Of a stretch of DNA of 64,000 nucleotides, positions 16,566 to 25,387 are shown in pieces. Below the pieces are notes generated by a model. That model was not told the origin of the DNA and searched no databases. It saw only the letters and a list, made by a program, of their open reading frames with translations. The translations under genes and the position numbers were made by a program. The stretch is from the NCBI GenBank assembly GCA_030429565.1, contig JAUIFE010000005.1:487361-551360 (forward strand), read 5' to 3'. The stretch is from Holophagae bacterium. Lineage in GTDB: Bacteria > Acidobacteriota > Holophagae > Acanthopleuribacterales > Acanthopleuribacteraceae. The first letter of the stretch is position 1; each line of letters begins with the position of its first letter.

Positions 16566-18030
16566 TTTTTTAGCGCAGCATGCCTGTGCCTTCCCCAACC
16601 GCATCGCGGTGACGCGCCCACGCCAGGGCGATGGTATCAGTTACGGTGCACTCCACGAACAGAGCGAACGCTGGGCTTGTTTCCTCGATCAGCGCGGTGT
16701 GACGATGGGTGACCGCGTGGCATTTCTGGCGACCAACCACACCGCGCATTTGACTTTATTATTTGCATGCCAACGAATCGGCGCCATCCTGGTGCCGCTC
16801 AACTACCGGCTCAGCCAAGCCGAGTTAGCGGAACAAATTGGACAAGTTAAGCCGGCGTTAACGCTGACGGCGGGCGACTGCACGCTGGAGACGGCGCACT
16901 TGCGTCTCGACGACCTTCGTTTACCGGCGGCGGGCGACTATACGGCGGCGGTGCCTTGCGACGCCCGGCCTCTATTAATGTTGTTTACCTCCGGTTCCAG
17001 CGGTCGACCCAAGGGCGTACTGCTCAACGGGCGCATGCTGGCGGCCAACATCGAACACACGCGCTTGAATTGGGAATTGGACAGCCGCGACAGCACTACC
17101 ACCCACGCACCCTTTTTCCATACGGGCGGTTACAACGTGTTCACCTTGCCGTTGTTACACGCGGGTGCGCACTTGGTGCTACTGGATCGCTTCGATCCGG
17201 CGCAGATTCTCGAACTGATGAATGCGGGCCGCGTCACGGTCTTTTTCGGGGTGCCGACGATGTTCGACCTGTTAGCGCGCGATGCGGCTTTTGCCGAAAC
17301 GGATCTTTCGCGCTTGCGCTTCGCCATTTCGGGCGGGGCGCCCTGTCAAGCCGCGACACAAGCGCCGTGGCGTGAGCGTGGTGTGTCGTTCCGGCAAGGG
17401 TTCGGCATGACCGAGGTTGGCCCCAACTGCTTTACGATTGACGACGAAACGGCGCGGCAACAGCCCGATGCGGTGGGCCGGCCGATGCCGGGAACACGGA
17501 TGCTGCTGCTCGATGAAAACGGCGCGCCGGTTGGCGAGGGTGAGATTGGCGAACTGTGTATTGCGGGCCCCCATTTGTGTGCGGGTTACTGGCAAAACGA
17601 AGCGGCCCACCTTGCCGCGCGTTTCGATGACTATTGGCGTACCGGCGACTTGGCGGTGTGCGACGAAAACGGCTGTTACCGCATCATGGGTCGCAAGAAA
17701 GAGATGTACATCAGTGGCGGCGAAAACGTGTACCCCGGCGAAGTGGTGCGCCACCTCATTGAGCTGGGCGATGTCAGCGACGCACTGGTGATCGGGGTCG
17801 CCGACGCGCGCTGGGGCGAGGTGGGCTGCGCCTTCCTTGAAACCAAACAGAACTATGATGTAGCGGCCTGTCGCGCTTTTCTGGAACCACGCCTGTCGCG
17901 TTACAAGCATCCCCACCACGTTATTTGCCTGGCCGAATTCCCCTTGCTGGCCAACGGCAAGGTCGACGGCAAAACGTTGGCGGCCCAGGCCGAGACGATG
18001 CTGCAAAGGAGGCCGGTCCATGCTTCCTGA
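16552..18030 (+). CDS. AMP-dependent acyl-CoA synthetase
   Basis: 492 residues from GTG 16552, which overlaps the preceding gene. ANL superfamily signatures are intact: P-loop MLFTSGSSGRPKGV, HAPFFHTGGYNVF, FGMTEVGPN, YWRTGDLAVCDENG, RKKEMYISGGENVYPGEV and the C-terminal catalytic Lys in LANGKVDGK. It should adenylate a carboxylic acid and transfer it to CoA. The gene order (symporter next, KAS III and SDR before) suggests it activates an imported or pathway carboxylate. Chain-length preference cannot be read. Confidence 0.92.
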   Translation: MIWSDFLAQHACAFPNRIAVTRPRQGDGISYGALHEQSERWACFLDQRGVTMGDRVAFLATNHTAHLTLLFACQRIGAILVPLNYRLSQAELAEQIGQVKPALTLTAGDCTLETAHLRLDDLRLPAAGDYTAAVPCDARPLLMLFTSGSSGRPKGVLLNGRMLAANIEHTRLNWELDSRDSTTTHAPFFHTGGYNVFTLPLLHAGAHLVLLDRFDPAQILELMNAGRVTVFFGVPTMFDLLARDAAFAETDLSRLRFAISGGAPCQAATQAPWRERGVSFRQGFGMTEVGPNCFTIDDETARQQPDAVGRPMPGTRMLLLDENGAPVGEGEIGELCIAGPHLCAGYWQNEAAHLAARFDDYWRTGDLAVCDENGCYRIMGRKKEMYISGGENVYPGEVVRHLIELGDVSDALVIGVADARWGEVGCAFLETKQNYDVAACRAFLEPRLSRYKHPHHVICLAEFPLLANGKVDGKTLAAQAETMLQRRPVHAS

Positions 18031-19522
18031 TAGCACGATTCCCTGGTTCGCCTACTTGGTGACGGCGCTGTACATCGGTTTAACCTATTACCTCAGCATT
18101 AAAGGTATGCGCCGCACGCGTTCGCTGGCGGGTTTCTCGATTGGCAACGGCGACATGAGCCCGGTGCTGGTGGGCTTGACGATGGCGTCGTCGATTGCCT
18201 CAACGGCGACCTTTGTGATTAACCCCGGCTTCGTTTACACGCATGGTTTGTCGGCCTATTTGCATTACGGTGTGGCGGCTTCGCTCGGCATGATTGCGGC
18301 CTTGTTGCTGCTGTGTCGTCGCTTCCGCACTACCGGCGCGCGTTACCAGGCGCTGACGATTCCGCACTGGATCCGCGAGCACTACGGCAGTCGCGGCCTG
18401 GCGTTGTTTTTTGCGCTCATCAATTTGCTGAGCATCACCTTTGTGGTGCTGATTTTGGTGGGCTGTTCGATTCTCACCGCCCAGCTTTTCGATATTTCGC
18501 GGCAAACGGCGCTGATCGCGGTGTTGCTGTTTGTGTTCAGTTACGTGCTGATGGGCGGCACTTACGCGCACGCCTACACCAACAGTTTCCAGGCGGTGTT
18601 GATGTTGATCATCGCGCTGGCGTTGTTCGTCAGCGGCCTGGGTTACTTCAAGGGCGATTTCTTTGGTGCGTTGCAGGCGGTTTCGCCGCAATACGCGGCA
18701 CCATTCAACGGGGAAAGCCCGCTGTACAACGATTTTTGGTCGGTGTTCGGTTCCGGTTTTTTGGTGACCTTCGCGCTGATGATGCAGCCGCACATTTTGA
18801 CGAAGGTGCTGTACTTGAAAAACGATCGCGACGTGAGCTGGTTTTTGGTGACGGCGATTGGTACCGGATTCGTGTTTTCACTGATGTTGTTTCTTGGATT
18901 TTATGCGCGGCTCAGCGGCTTGGAAGTAGGGAGCCAAGACGCGGTGGTCGCGCATTATATCGCCGCCGAGATGGAAGGCCTTTTCGGCGGCGTTTTTTTT
19001 CTTACCCTCATCACGATTGCGTTGCTGGCCGCGGGGATGTCAACCCTCGACGGCATTTTGGTTTCGCTTTCGGCGATGGTGGTTAACGACCTGTATTTCC
19101 CTTTTAGCAAAGCGACGGACAAGGAACGCCTGGGGCTGCACTTGTCGCGTGCTGTGTTGGTCGTGATTGGTTTGGTTGCCTTTGCTTTGGCATGGCAGCC
19201 ACCCGCGTTGGTGGGGCTTTTCGCACAGAAAGGGGTGTACGGGCTGGCGGCGGCGTCGGTGGTCCCGATTGTGTTCGGGGTACTGGTGCGTCGTCCGGTG
19301 TCGGCTTGGGTGGCGGCAACTGCCGCCGTCTGCGGGCTGACGGTTCACCTGGTCTTGCATTTGGGTTTCGGGGTGGCAAATCCAAGTGTTTCGGCCGGTT
19401 ACGCCATTGTCGCGAGTTTTGTTTTGGCGTCGTTGTGTCTGTTGCTGGATCGACCCGGGTCGGAACCAGTTGCAGACGCGGTTGACGCCCACGGCGGCGA
19501 TGCCCCTGTTTCCAACATTTGA
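18020..19522 (+). CDS. Sodium:solute symporter (SSS family)
   Basis: 500 residues with about 13 hydrophobic segments. It has SSS hallmarks: an N-terminal SIKGMRRTRSLAGFSIGNGDMSP, SSIASTATFVINPGFVYTHG, FSYVLMGGTYAHAYTNSFQAV and LLAAGMSTLDGILVSLSAMVV. The protein sits in the inner membrane and couples Na+ entry to uptake of a small solute; family members carry acetate, propionate, proline, pantothenate, sugars and others. It overlaps the ligase gene by 11 bases, so uptake and CoA activation of the same carboxylate is a reasonable inference. The polar C-terminal tail is short. Confidence 0.92.
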   Translation: MLPDSTIPWFAYLVTALYIGLTYYLSIKGMRRTRSLAGFSIGNGDMSPVLVGLTMASSIASTATFVINPGFVYTHGLSAYLHYGVAASLGMIAALLLLCRRFRTTGARYQALTIPHWIREHYGSRGLALFFALINLLSITFVVLILVGCSILTAQLFDISRQTALIAVLLFVFSYVLMGGTYAHAYTNSFQAVLMLIIALALFVSGLGYFKGDFFGALQAVSPQYAAPFNGESPLYNDFWSVFGSGFLVTFALMMQPHILTKVLYLKNDRDVSWFLVTAIGTGFVFSLMLFLGFYARLSGLEVGSQDAVVAHYIAAEMEGLFGGVFFLTLITIALLAAGMSTLDGILVSLSAMVVNDLYFPFSKATDKERLGLHLSRAVLVVIGLVAFALAWQPPALVGLFAQKGVYGLAAASVVPIVFGVLVRRPVSAWVAATAAVCGLTVHLVLHLGFGVANPSVSAGYAIVASFVLASLCLLLDRPGSEPVADAVDAHGGDAPVSNI

Positions 19523-19566
19523 TCCAACGCGGCTTGCTCGCGTTGTTGCTTGAAGGAGCGCAAAAG

Positions 19567-21744
19567 ATGAAAGTCCTCAGTGCCGGCCACGCACGCCTGG
19601 TCCACCTCGCCATCGCGGTTTTCCTGCTGATGGGTTCGCTCGCATGGGCGCAAGATAAAAGCGAAAAAAGCAAAAAGAAAGATGAAATTACCGTAGAAGA
19701 ATCACTGGTGATCACGGCCTCGAAACGGCCCGAAAAACGCATGGAAGCGCCGTCGACGATTGAAACGGTTACCAGCCAATCACTGCTGGAATCGGCGGCC
19801 ACGACCTTCTCCGGCGCCCTGGCCCAGGTCAAAGGCGTCGATTTCGCCAACGGCGGCATCAACTTACAAAAAGTCTCGACACGCGGCTTCAGTTCTTCGT
19901 TTAACTCACGCATGCTGTCGTTGGTCGATGGGCGCTTGTCGACATTACCGGGCGCCGGCTTACCGCAGGGCGGTCTTTCGCCGGTCTCGTCGCTCGACAT
20001 TCGCTCGATGGAACTAATCCTCGGCCCGGCCGGTGCCTTGTACGGCTCCAACACCACCGCCGGCGTGCTCAACATCATCACCAAAACGCCGTGGGACGAA
20101 GAGGGTTTGAGCGTGGCCTTTAAAGGCGGCGAACAAAACTTGGTCGACGCCCAGTTCCGCTACGCACAGGTATTTGACGGCGGTTGGGGTTTTAAGCTGA
20201 CGGGTCAGTACTTGAGCGCCGACGAGTTCGTGTCGGACAACGTATTTGACGTGAACGGGGCGAACCAAACCAGTTACGCCTCGGCAACCGAGGTGCAAGC
20301 TGCACTCGACGCGGGCGCCGCTTACCGCGAACAAGATCTGATTGTCGGCGACTACGACGTGCTTTCCACCAAAATGGAAATGACCGGCTACTATCGTCGT
20401 GGTGAGACCTTGTTTACGGCTTTGGTGGGTTGGTCGGAAAACGACAGTTTCGGCGTGACCAATGTCGGCCGCAACCGCATTGACGGTTGGGAGATCGGCC
20501 ACGTGCAGTTGAAGGCGAGCGCCCCGCGTTGGTTCTTCCAAGTAACACGCACCGGTGAAGATGCAGGCAACACCTACTCGATTCAAAACGTGCCGGCCTA
20601 CTTAGCGGCCGGTATGTCCTTGGCTGATGCCGCCGATCAGTCGCGCTTCATCAACGATTCGTACCTCAACGATGCCGAATTCCAAACCAACTACGAAATC
20701 GGCAATCTGTTTCTGGTGGCCGGCTTGAGTTACCGCGAGTATCAGCCGAATTCCGAGGGCAGCTACCTCGACGATTTCGTGCGCGCCGACGGCACCAAAC
20801 AGGACATTTCACGCGAAGAAAAAGGCGTGTACCTGCAGGCCGATTGGCGTTTGATGGAAGACCGCCTGCGCGTGGTCGCGGCGGGTCGTTACGACGACTT
20901 CTCCGAGTTCGACAGCCAGTTCAGCCCCAAGTTGGGTTTGACTTACAACGTCAACAACCACCACGTGCGCGCCAATTACATGAGCTCGTATCGCGCACCT
21001 GAAATTATTGAAACGCACCTGTTCTTTTTTAACGGTTTGGCGCGCGGCAACCTCAACGGCTTTAGCATTCTCGATGCCGCCGGCAACACGGTGAATCAGA
21101 TTTCCGGGCTGGCGCCGGAAGAGGTAACCACGGTGGAAGTGGGTTATCGCGGTTTGTTCAACAACGCGCTGATGATCGACGCCGTCGCCTATCGTTCCGA
21201 TTACGAGGATTTTATCAGTCCGTTGCAGTTGGTGGCGACGCCGGCGTTGGGGACCTCGGCGGTTGATAGTGCGGGCAATGCGATTCCCGTCTTGTTCACC
21301 TATTTGAACTACGGCAAAGCCAAAATCGAAGGTTTTGATTTGGGCGTCGATTACTTCTTCAACGATCGGGTTAGCCTCAAAACCAGCGTTGGTTACGCCA
21401 AGTTGGCGTCGTTTGAAAATACGACAACGATTCCCGATATTCCCTTTAACACGCCGGAGTGGAAGTACAAGGCGAGTTTGAACATCGCCGATGTGTTTGC
21501 GCCGAATTCGTTCCTGACGCTGACGGGTCGCCGTGTCAACGGCTACGACTACCTCTCGGGCAACTGGTCCGGCAGCATTGAAAACTTCTCCGAATTCAAC
21601 CTAGCCGCCGGTTATCGCATTCCCAAAATCGATACCTTGCTGAAATTGAGCTGGTCGAACGTGACCGATCAGGACAAAACGCAATTGCTGGGCACACCGG
21701 CACAACCGAGTTTCTTGACGCTGGAAATCTACCAAAAGTTTTAG
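19567..21744 (+). CDS. TonB-dependent outer-membrane receptor
   Basis: 725 residues from ATG 19567 (AAGGAG nine bases upstream). A signal peptide ends near AWAQ. After a Lys/Glu-rich linker (DKSEKSKKKDEITVEES) comes the plug: VVxITASKRPE-type TonB box region, TIETVTSQSLLE, VSTRGFSSSFNSRMLSLVDGR and GPAGALYGSNTTAGVLNIITK. The beta-barrel runs from about 170 to the end and finishes with aromatic Phe (LEIYQKF). It should bring a bulky substrate across the outer membrane using TonB energy. It lies directly after the symporter and before exported hydrolases. No carboxypeptidase-like N-terminal domain, so not SusC-like. Confidence 0.92.
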   Translation: MKVLSAGHARLVHLAIAVFLLMGSLAWAQDKSEKSKKKDEITVEESLVITASKRPEKRMEAPSTIETVTSQSLLESAATTFSGALAQVKGVDFANGGINLQKVSTRGFSSSFNSRMLSLVDGRLSTLPGAGLPQGGLSPVSSLDIRSMELILGPAGALYGSNTTAGVLNIITKTPWDEEGLSVAFKGGEQNLVDAQFRYAQVFDGGWGFKLTGQYLSADEFVSDNVFDVNGANQTSYASATEVQAALDAGAAYREQDLIVGDYDVLSTKMEMTGYYRRGETLFTALVGWSENDSFGVTNVGRNRIDGWEIGHVQLKASAPRWFFQVTRTGEDAGNTYSIQNVPAYLAAGMSLADAADQSRFINDSYLNDAEFQTNYEIGNLFLVAGLSYREYQPNSEGSYLDDFVRADGTKQDISREEKGVYLQADWRLMEDRLRVVAAGRYDDFSEFDSQFSPKLGLTYNVNNHHVRANYMSSYRAPEIIETHLFFFNGLARGNLNGFSILDAAGNTVNQISGLAPEEVTTVEVGYRGLFNNALMIDAVAYRSDYEDFISPLQLVATPALGTSAVDSAGNAIPVLFTYLNYGKAKIEGFDLGVDYFFNDRVSLKTSVGYAKLASFENTTTIPDIPFNTPEWKYKASLNIADVFAPNSFLTLTGRRVNGYDYLSGNWSGSIENFSEFNLAAGYRIPKIDTLLKLSWSNVTDQDKTQLLGTPAQPSFLTLEIYQKF

Positions 21745-21826
21745 TCCGGCAACGGGTGGTGTGGCTTCCGCTGTGCCGCCCGACTTTTTTCGGTACGGGA
21801 AACGCGACGAACTGGGGGATGCGGTG

Positions 21827-22693
21827 GTGAGAAAAGCAGAAATCGGTATATTGATGATGTTGTGGACCATGCCCTGTTTGGTACAGGCGCAAACTACGGT
21901 TTTTGACGCGGAAGCCCTGTGTGTGGATCAACAGGGTGAAGGCGCGCCGTTGTTGTTAATTGGCGGGCTCGGCAACCGCATGGCGGTCTGGGACGACCTT
22001 GTTTTGTTATTGGGTCCGCACTTCCGCCTGATTCGTTTTGATCCGGCCGGTATCGGTTGCAGCGAAGGACAAGCGGCGGCGGGCACGGTCGACGAAATGG
22101 CGCGGCATGTGGCGGCCTTGCTGACGCGTTTGAATATCAAACGCTGCCACGTGGCCGGCATTTCCTTGGGTGGATTCGTGGCGCAATCGCTGGCGCTTCA
22201 GTTTCCAGAGCGTGTCGACAAACTGGTGCTGATCGGCACCAGCATGGGCGGCAAACAACACGTGGTGCCGGACGCCGAGGTTATGCAGTTCTTTGCCACT
22301 TCCTCATCGTTGCCGCGCGCCCAAGCGGTGGAACAGGGTTTTGGTTTGGCCTTGCGTCCCGATTTTGCGACAAGCCGGCCGCAACGCCATGCGGCCTTGG
22401 TGGCGCGCGAGTCAGCCTATACACCGCCGGCGCCGGTCATCCAAAAACACGCTATGGCCGGCTTTTTCTTTGATTACGCGGCATTGGTGGAAAAAATCAG
22501 CGCGCCGACTTTGGTGCTCCACGGTGGCTTGGATCGCGTGGTACCGCCGGCCAACGGTAAAAACCTAGGTGCTGCGATTGCCGGCGCGCAAACGCGGATC
22601 CTGCCGAAGGCAGGCCACTTGTGCATTATCGACAGTGCCGACGAGGTTGCGGCGGCGATGAAGGCATTCTTGGCGGCGACGCCGACCCATTAA
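21827..22693 (+). CDS. Exported alpha/beta-hydrolase
   Basis: About 288 residues if it starts at GTG 21827, giving a signal-like N-terminus (ILMMLWTMPCLVQAQ). An in-frame ATG at 21761 would add 22 charged residues with no export logic. Motifs: LLLIGGLGNRMAVWD, DPAGIGCSEG, nucleophile elbow GISLGG with Ser113, VLHGGLDRVVPP and KAGHLCIID. The arrangement resembles cytoplasmic hydrolases of the cluster, but this one likely acts in the periplasm, following the TonB receptor gene by 82 bases. It could cleave the imported ligand. Substrate unknown. Confidence 0.82.
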   Translation: MRKAEIGILMMLWTMPCLVQAQTTVFDAEALCVDQQGEGAPLLLIGGLGNRMAVWDDLVLLLGPHFRLIRFDPAGIGCSEGQAAAGTVDEMARHVAALLTRLNIKRCHVAGISLGGFVAQSLALQFPERVDKLVLIGTSMGGKQHVVPDAEVMQFFATSSSLPRAQAVEQGFGLALRPDFATSRPQRHAALVARESAYTPPAPVIQKHAMAGFFFDYAALVEKISAPTLVLHGGLDRVVPPANGKNLGAAIAGAQTRILPKAGHLCIIDSADEVAAAMKAFLAATPTH

Positions 22694-22940
22694 GCATTCG
22701 CGGTTGGTGAAAACGTCAGATTCAGTGAGATAACGTATTTGGTATGAGGCTGTTACCGCGTAGCGATGCCGCTGTGACCTGAATCCTTCCTTATCAATAG
22801 CCGAGCCGACCCGCTGCTACGTGGGTAACGCTCATCACGTCAACCGCTGCTATTAGGGTTTGCGTTCGCGACTCTTGGGGTTCGTGTGCGCCAAATCCAA
22901 AGTGGGGAAACCGTGGCGGTTGCTGGAAAAGGAGATATCG

Positions 22941-23864
22941 ATGCAGTACCGTATTTTTGGTTTGTTGTTGCTTTGTTGTGGACCGGCGTGGGGGCAAACG
23001 CCGCCGTCACTTTCGTCCGATTTCCGTGGCTGGCTCCAGCAAAACGGTTACAGCGGTTATGATTTCGCGCGCGACGATCTTAGCGGCGGCAGTTTCGGCG
23101 GGCGCAGCAGTGGCGGCCAAGCGATTAACCGGCGCCCGGTCATTTTCGTGCATGGCAACGGTGATCGTGCCTGGGGTACGACCTTTGGCCAGAGCGGATG
23201 GCGCGCCGGCCGCGACGCATTTCTGGCGGCAGGTTACAGTTCGGCCGAGTTATACGCCACCACCTGGGGGCCGGCCAACCCGGCCTTGGCTTCGGTGCAG
23301 TACCACAGCTATGCGTATCTGGACCACACGCGTGCCTTTATCGAAGCGGTTCTGGCGTATACCGGCGCCGACAAAGTGGATGTGATCGCACATTCGATGG
23401 GTGTCACCTTGGCGCGCAAAGCCATCAAAGGCGGCAGCGGCAACGACGCCGCCGTCGGCGACTACAACTTAGGCCCGGCGCTGACCAACCGCGTGGCGAC
23501 CTTCATCGGTATCGCGGGTGCCAATGTTGGTTTGGCTTCCTGTTATTTCAGCGGACCGACGACGCCGACCTGCGGCGCCACCAATGGTTTTTATCCCGGT
23601 TACATGGCGGGCATTTGGGGACCCTACGGCGTCAGCCGTTTCCTAACCGACCTCAATCGCAGCACGGGTTTCGAGGGGGCCAAGGTCTACAGCATTTGGT
23701 CGACGGTGGATGAAGTGGTGGGTTTTGGCGGGCTGGTTTACGGCCGTTACACCAGCCGTATCCCCGGCCAAGACGGCGAAACCGTATACAACGCGGCGCC
23801 CTACGGTCACTTCAACCTAAAAGACCTAACGGCGTCGGTGCAACGAAGCTACCTGAACCCATAG
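22941..23864 (+). CDS. Secreted class-2 lipase / PHB-depolymerase-like esterase
   Basis: 307 residues from ATG 22941, with AAGGAG upstream and a signal peptide ending at PAWGQ. Catalytic region: RPVIFVHGNGDRAWG (oxyanion loop), VDVIAHSMGVTLARKAIKGG with Ser152, then candidate Asp in STVDEVVGFG and His in PYGHFNLKD. These motifs fit Lipase_2 (PF01674) and the related PhaZ7-like polyhydroxybutyrate depolymerases. Expected activity is hydrolysis of extracellular lipids or polyesters. It is separated from the preceding hydrolase by 247 bases with no gene and may have its own promoter; its end faces a strong hairpin. Confidence 0.85.
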   Translation: MQYRIFGLLLLCCGPAWGQTPPSLSSDFRGWLQQNGYSGYDFARDDLSGGSFGGRSSGGQAINRRPVIFVHGNGDRAWGTTFGQSGWRAGRDAFLAAGYSSAELYATTWGPANPALASVQYHSYAYLDHTRAFIEAVLAYTGADKVDVIAHSMGVTLARKAIKGGSGNDAAVGDYNLGPALTNRVATFIGIAGANVGLASCYFSGPTTPTCGATNGFYPGYMAGIWGPYGVSRFLTDLNRSTGFEGAKVYSIWSTVDEVVGFGGLVYGRYTSRIPGQDGETVYNAAPYGHFNLKDLTASVQRSYLNP

Positions 23865-23937
23865 AAGACAGCCAGGGTCGCCAAGAAATCAGCAATGGCT
23901 GGGTGCGCAGGTTCAATCACAAAAATGGATCCAATCA

Positions 23938-23995
23938 GCATTTGTTCTCCCCAAAAGCCTTTCGCAACAAGAAGGTTTTTGGGGAGAACAAATGC
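23938..23995. terminator. Long inverted repeat between convergent genes
   Basis: Arms 23938-23961 (GCATTTGTTCTCCCCAAAAG...) and 23972-23995 are reverse complements with one mismatch, around a 10-base loop. It lies between the convergent lipase gene (+) and the 24053-24496 gene (-), as expected of a bidirectional transcription barrier, but neither side ends in a clean T-run. Confidence 0.7.
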
Positions 23996-24052
23996 CCTCG
24001 GTGAATGCGGATGCCGCGGCGGCGGAAAGGCGGGAAGGGGTGTGGGCCTTAT

Positions 24053-24496
24053 TTATTCCGAAGAATTATCCTCAATAAATGGGTCCAAGACTTCGTCCAA
24101 AGTGCAATCCAACGGAACGATTTCGCCACAGGGGAATCGGCCGTCCAAATAACAGCGAAGCAATGCGGCCAACCAAAAATCCACGCTGCCAAGCGCGAGT
24201 GCGTCATGCAACAGACCAAAATCATCCGATACATAAGCGGCTAATTCCCCGCCGGGGCCGTGTTGGTAAACCAATATGAAGGCGCGTTCGCGGAGGGCGT
24301 CATTGGCAGCGATAACGGTATGTTTTTTCGTCGCTTCGATGTTTTCAAAGGCCAGGCGCCAAGCACTGTCAAAAGGATCGCTGTCGCGCTGATCTAAGAC
24401 CGCGTCCACATCGAGGTCGGCAAAGGTGGCTTGAACAAGCAGATGACCTGTATTGATTAATTGTTCCAGACGATGCGGCAAAGTGTGGTCCTCCAT
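24053..24496 (-). CDS. Acidic protein of unknown function, end of T6SS island
   Basis: 147 residues, strongly acidic (many Asp/Glu, ending EVLDPFIEDNSSE), no signal peptide or membrane segment. Sequence landmarks are WRLAFENIEATKKH and GSVDFWLAALLRCYLDG. It lies 12 bases after the Cdc123-like gene and is probably its operon partner. Small acidic proteins downstream of T6SS effectors often neutralise them; that is the only hint of function. I do not recognise a family. Confidence 0.65.
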   Translation of the reverse strand: MEDHTLPHRLEQLINTGHLLVQATFADLDVDAVLDQRDSDPFDSAWRLAFENIEATKKHTVIAANDALRERAFILVYQHGPGGELAAYVSDDFGLLHDALALGSVDFWLAALLRCYLDGRFPCGEIVPLDCTLDEVLDPFIEDNSSE

Positions 24497-24508
24497 GGTG
24501 CGGTACGA

Positions 24509-25300
24509 TTAACGAACCAATCGAAACGAACCGTCCATCGGTTCCAGCCAAGAGAACAGCGCTGGGTTGGTTTGCATGAAAAAGGGATTGAGCTCCAGCA
24601 GGCGGGCGACCACCGCACCGCGTTCCAGGTGGCCGGCGGTTATGATGCCGTCGGGGTCATCGGCCGGCACCAAAATCAAATCGACGACAACGTCGCTTAA
24701 ATGTAAATGGGGAATGATGACTTCGAGCTCATGGCGTAAAGCGGCTTCGATTATTTTGGCGTGGGTAAGCAACAGCTCGGATCGACCGAGGAACCGAAAA
24801 TCATATTGCGACAACCCCACCACCTCGCCACTTTGAATGAAACAGCGAAATTCGCTCCAAGCGGGAATGGTGCGCCACGGCCGCAGAAAAAGGCGCGGTA
24901 AATAGCTGTAATCCATGGCGCTGCGAATGTCGAAGGCCACGCGTCGCGAATTACCGGTGAGCAAACCCACCCCTTGGCCGCCGTTTTCAATGTGCAGCCC
25001 GAACTGTTGTGCTTGCACGGCGTCCTTGGGGCTGCGCGAGCCGAGCCGCAAAAAGGCGCCGCCCTCAAAGTGGTTCAGGCCGTCGTTGATGCGTTCGGTT
25101 AAGGCGTCGAGCGACATAAACGGCCGCAGGTTGGGGAACCAGTTGCGAAACCGTGTGTGCGACATCGCCGCCAGCAGCTCTTCTTGCGGCACTTGTAAAT
25201 CAAGCGCGGGCAAGGCGCGCTCGCGAATGGCTTGCGGCCAGTTCTCAATAAAGGTCGGGTTAATGGTTTCCCAAAAAAGCTCTAGGCTCCAAGGCATCAT
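24509..25300 (-). CDS. D123/Cdc123-like ATP-grasp protein
   Basis: 263 residues from ATG 25300 (GGAG upstream). The order of motifs matches the D123 family (PF07065): MSHTRFRNWFPNL, FLRLGSRSPKDA (nucleotide-binding Arg-Ser-x-Lys-Asp), LFLRPWRTIPAWSEFRCFI with GLSQYDFRF, DVVVDLILV and LLELNPFFMQTNPALFSW (metal-binding Glu/Asn). Eukaryotic Cdc123 is an ATP-grasp assembly factor for eIF2. Bacterial members lack an assigned role. Here it lies in the T6SS toxin island, so a protein-modifying or immunity-related function is possible but unproven. Confidence 0.75.
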   Translation of the reverse strand: MMPWSLELFWETINPTFIENWPQAIRERALPALDLQVPQEELLAAMSHTRFRNWFPNLRPFMSLDALTERINDGLNHFEGGAFLRLGSRSPKDAVQAQQFGLHIENGGQGVGLLTGNSRRVAFDIRSAMDYSYLPRLFLRPWRTIPAWSEFRCFIQSGEVVGLSQYDFRFLGRSELLLTHAKIIEAALRHELEVIIPHLHLSDVVVDLILVPADDPDGIITAGHLERGAVVARLLELNPFFMQTNPALFSWLEPMDGSFRLVR

Positions 25301-25387
25301 GGCGGGGAGACTCCTGAATGCGAAAAGGCATGGACCGGGCAGCGGGATATAGATCATTCATAGCAGGCTTGCGACCTTGCCTGCAAA

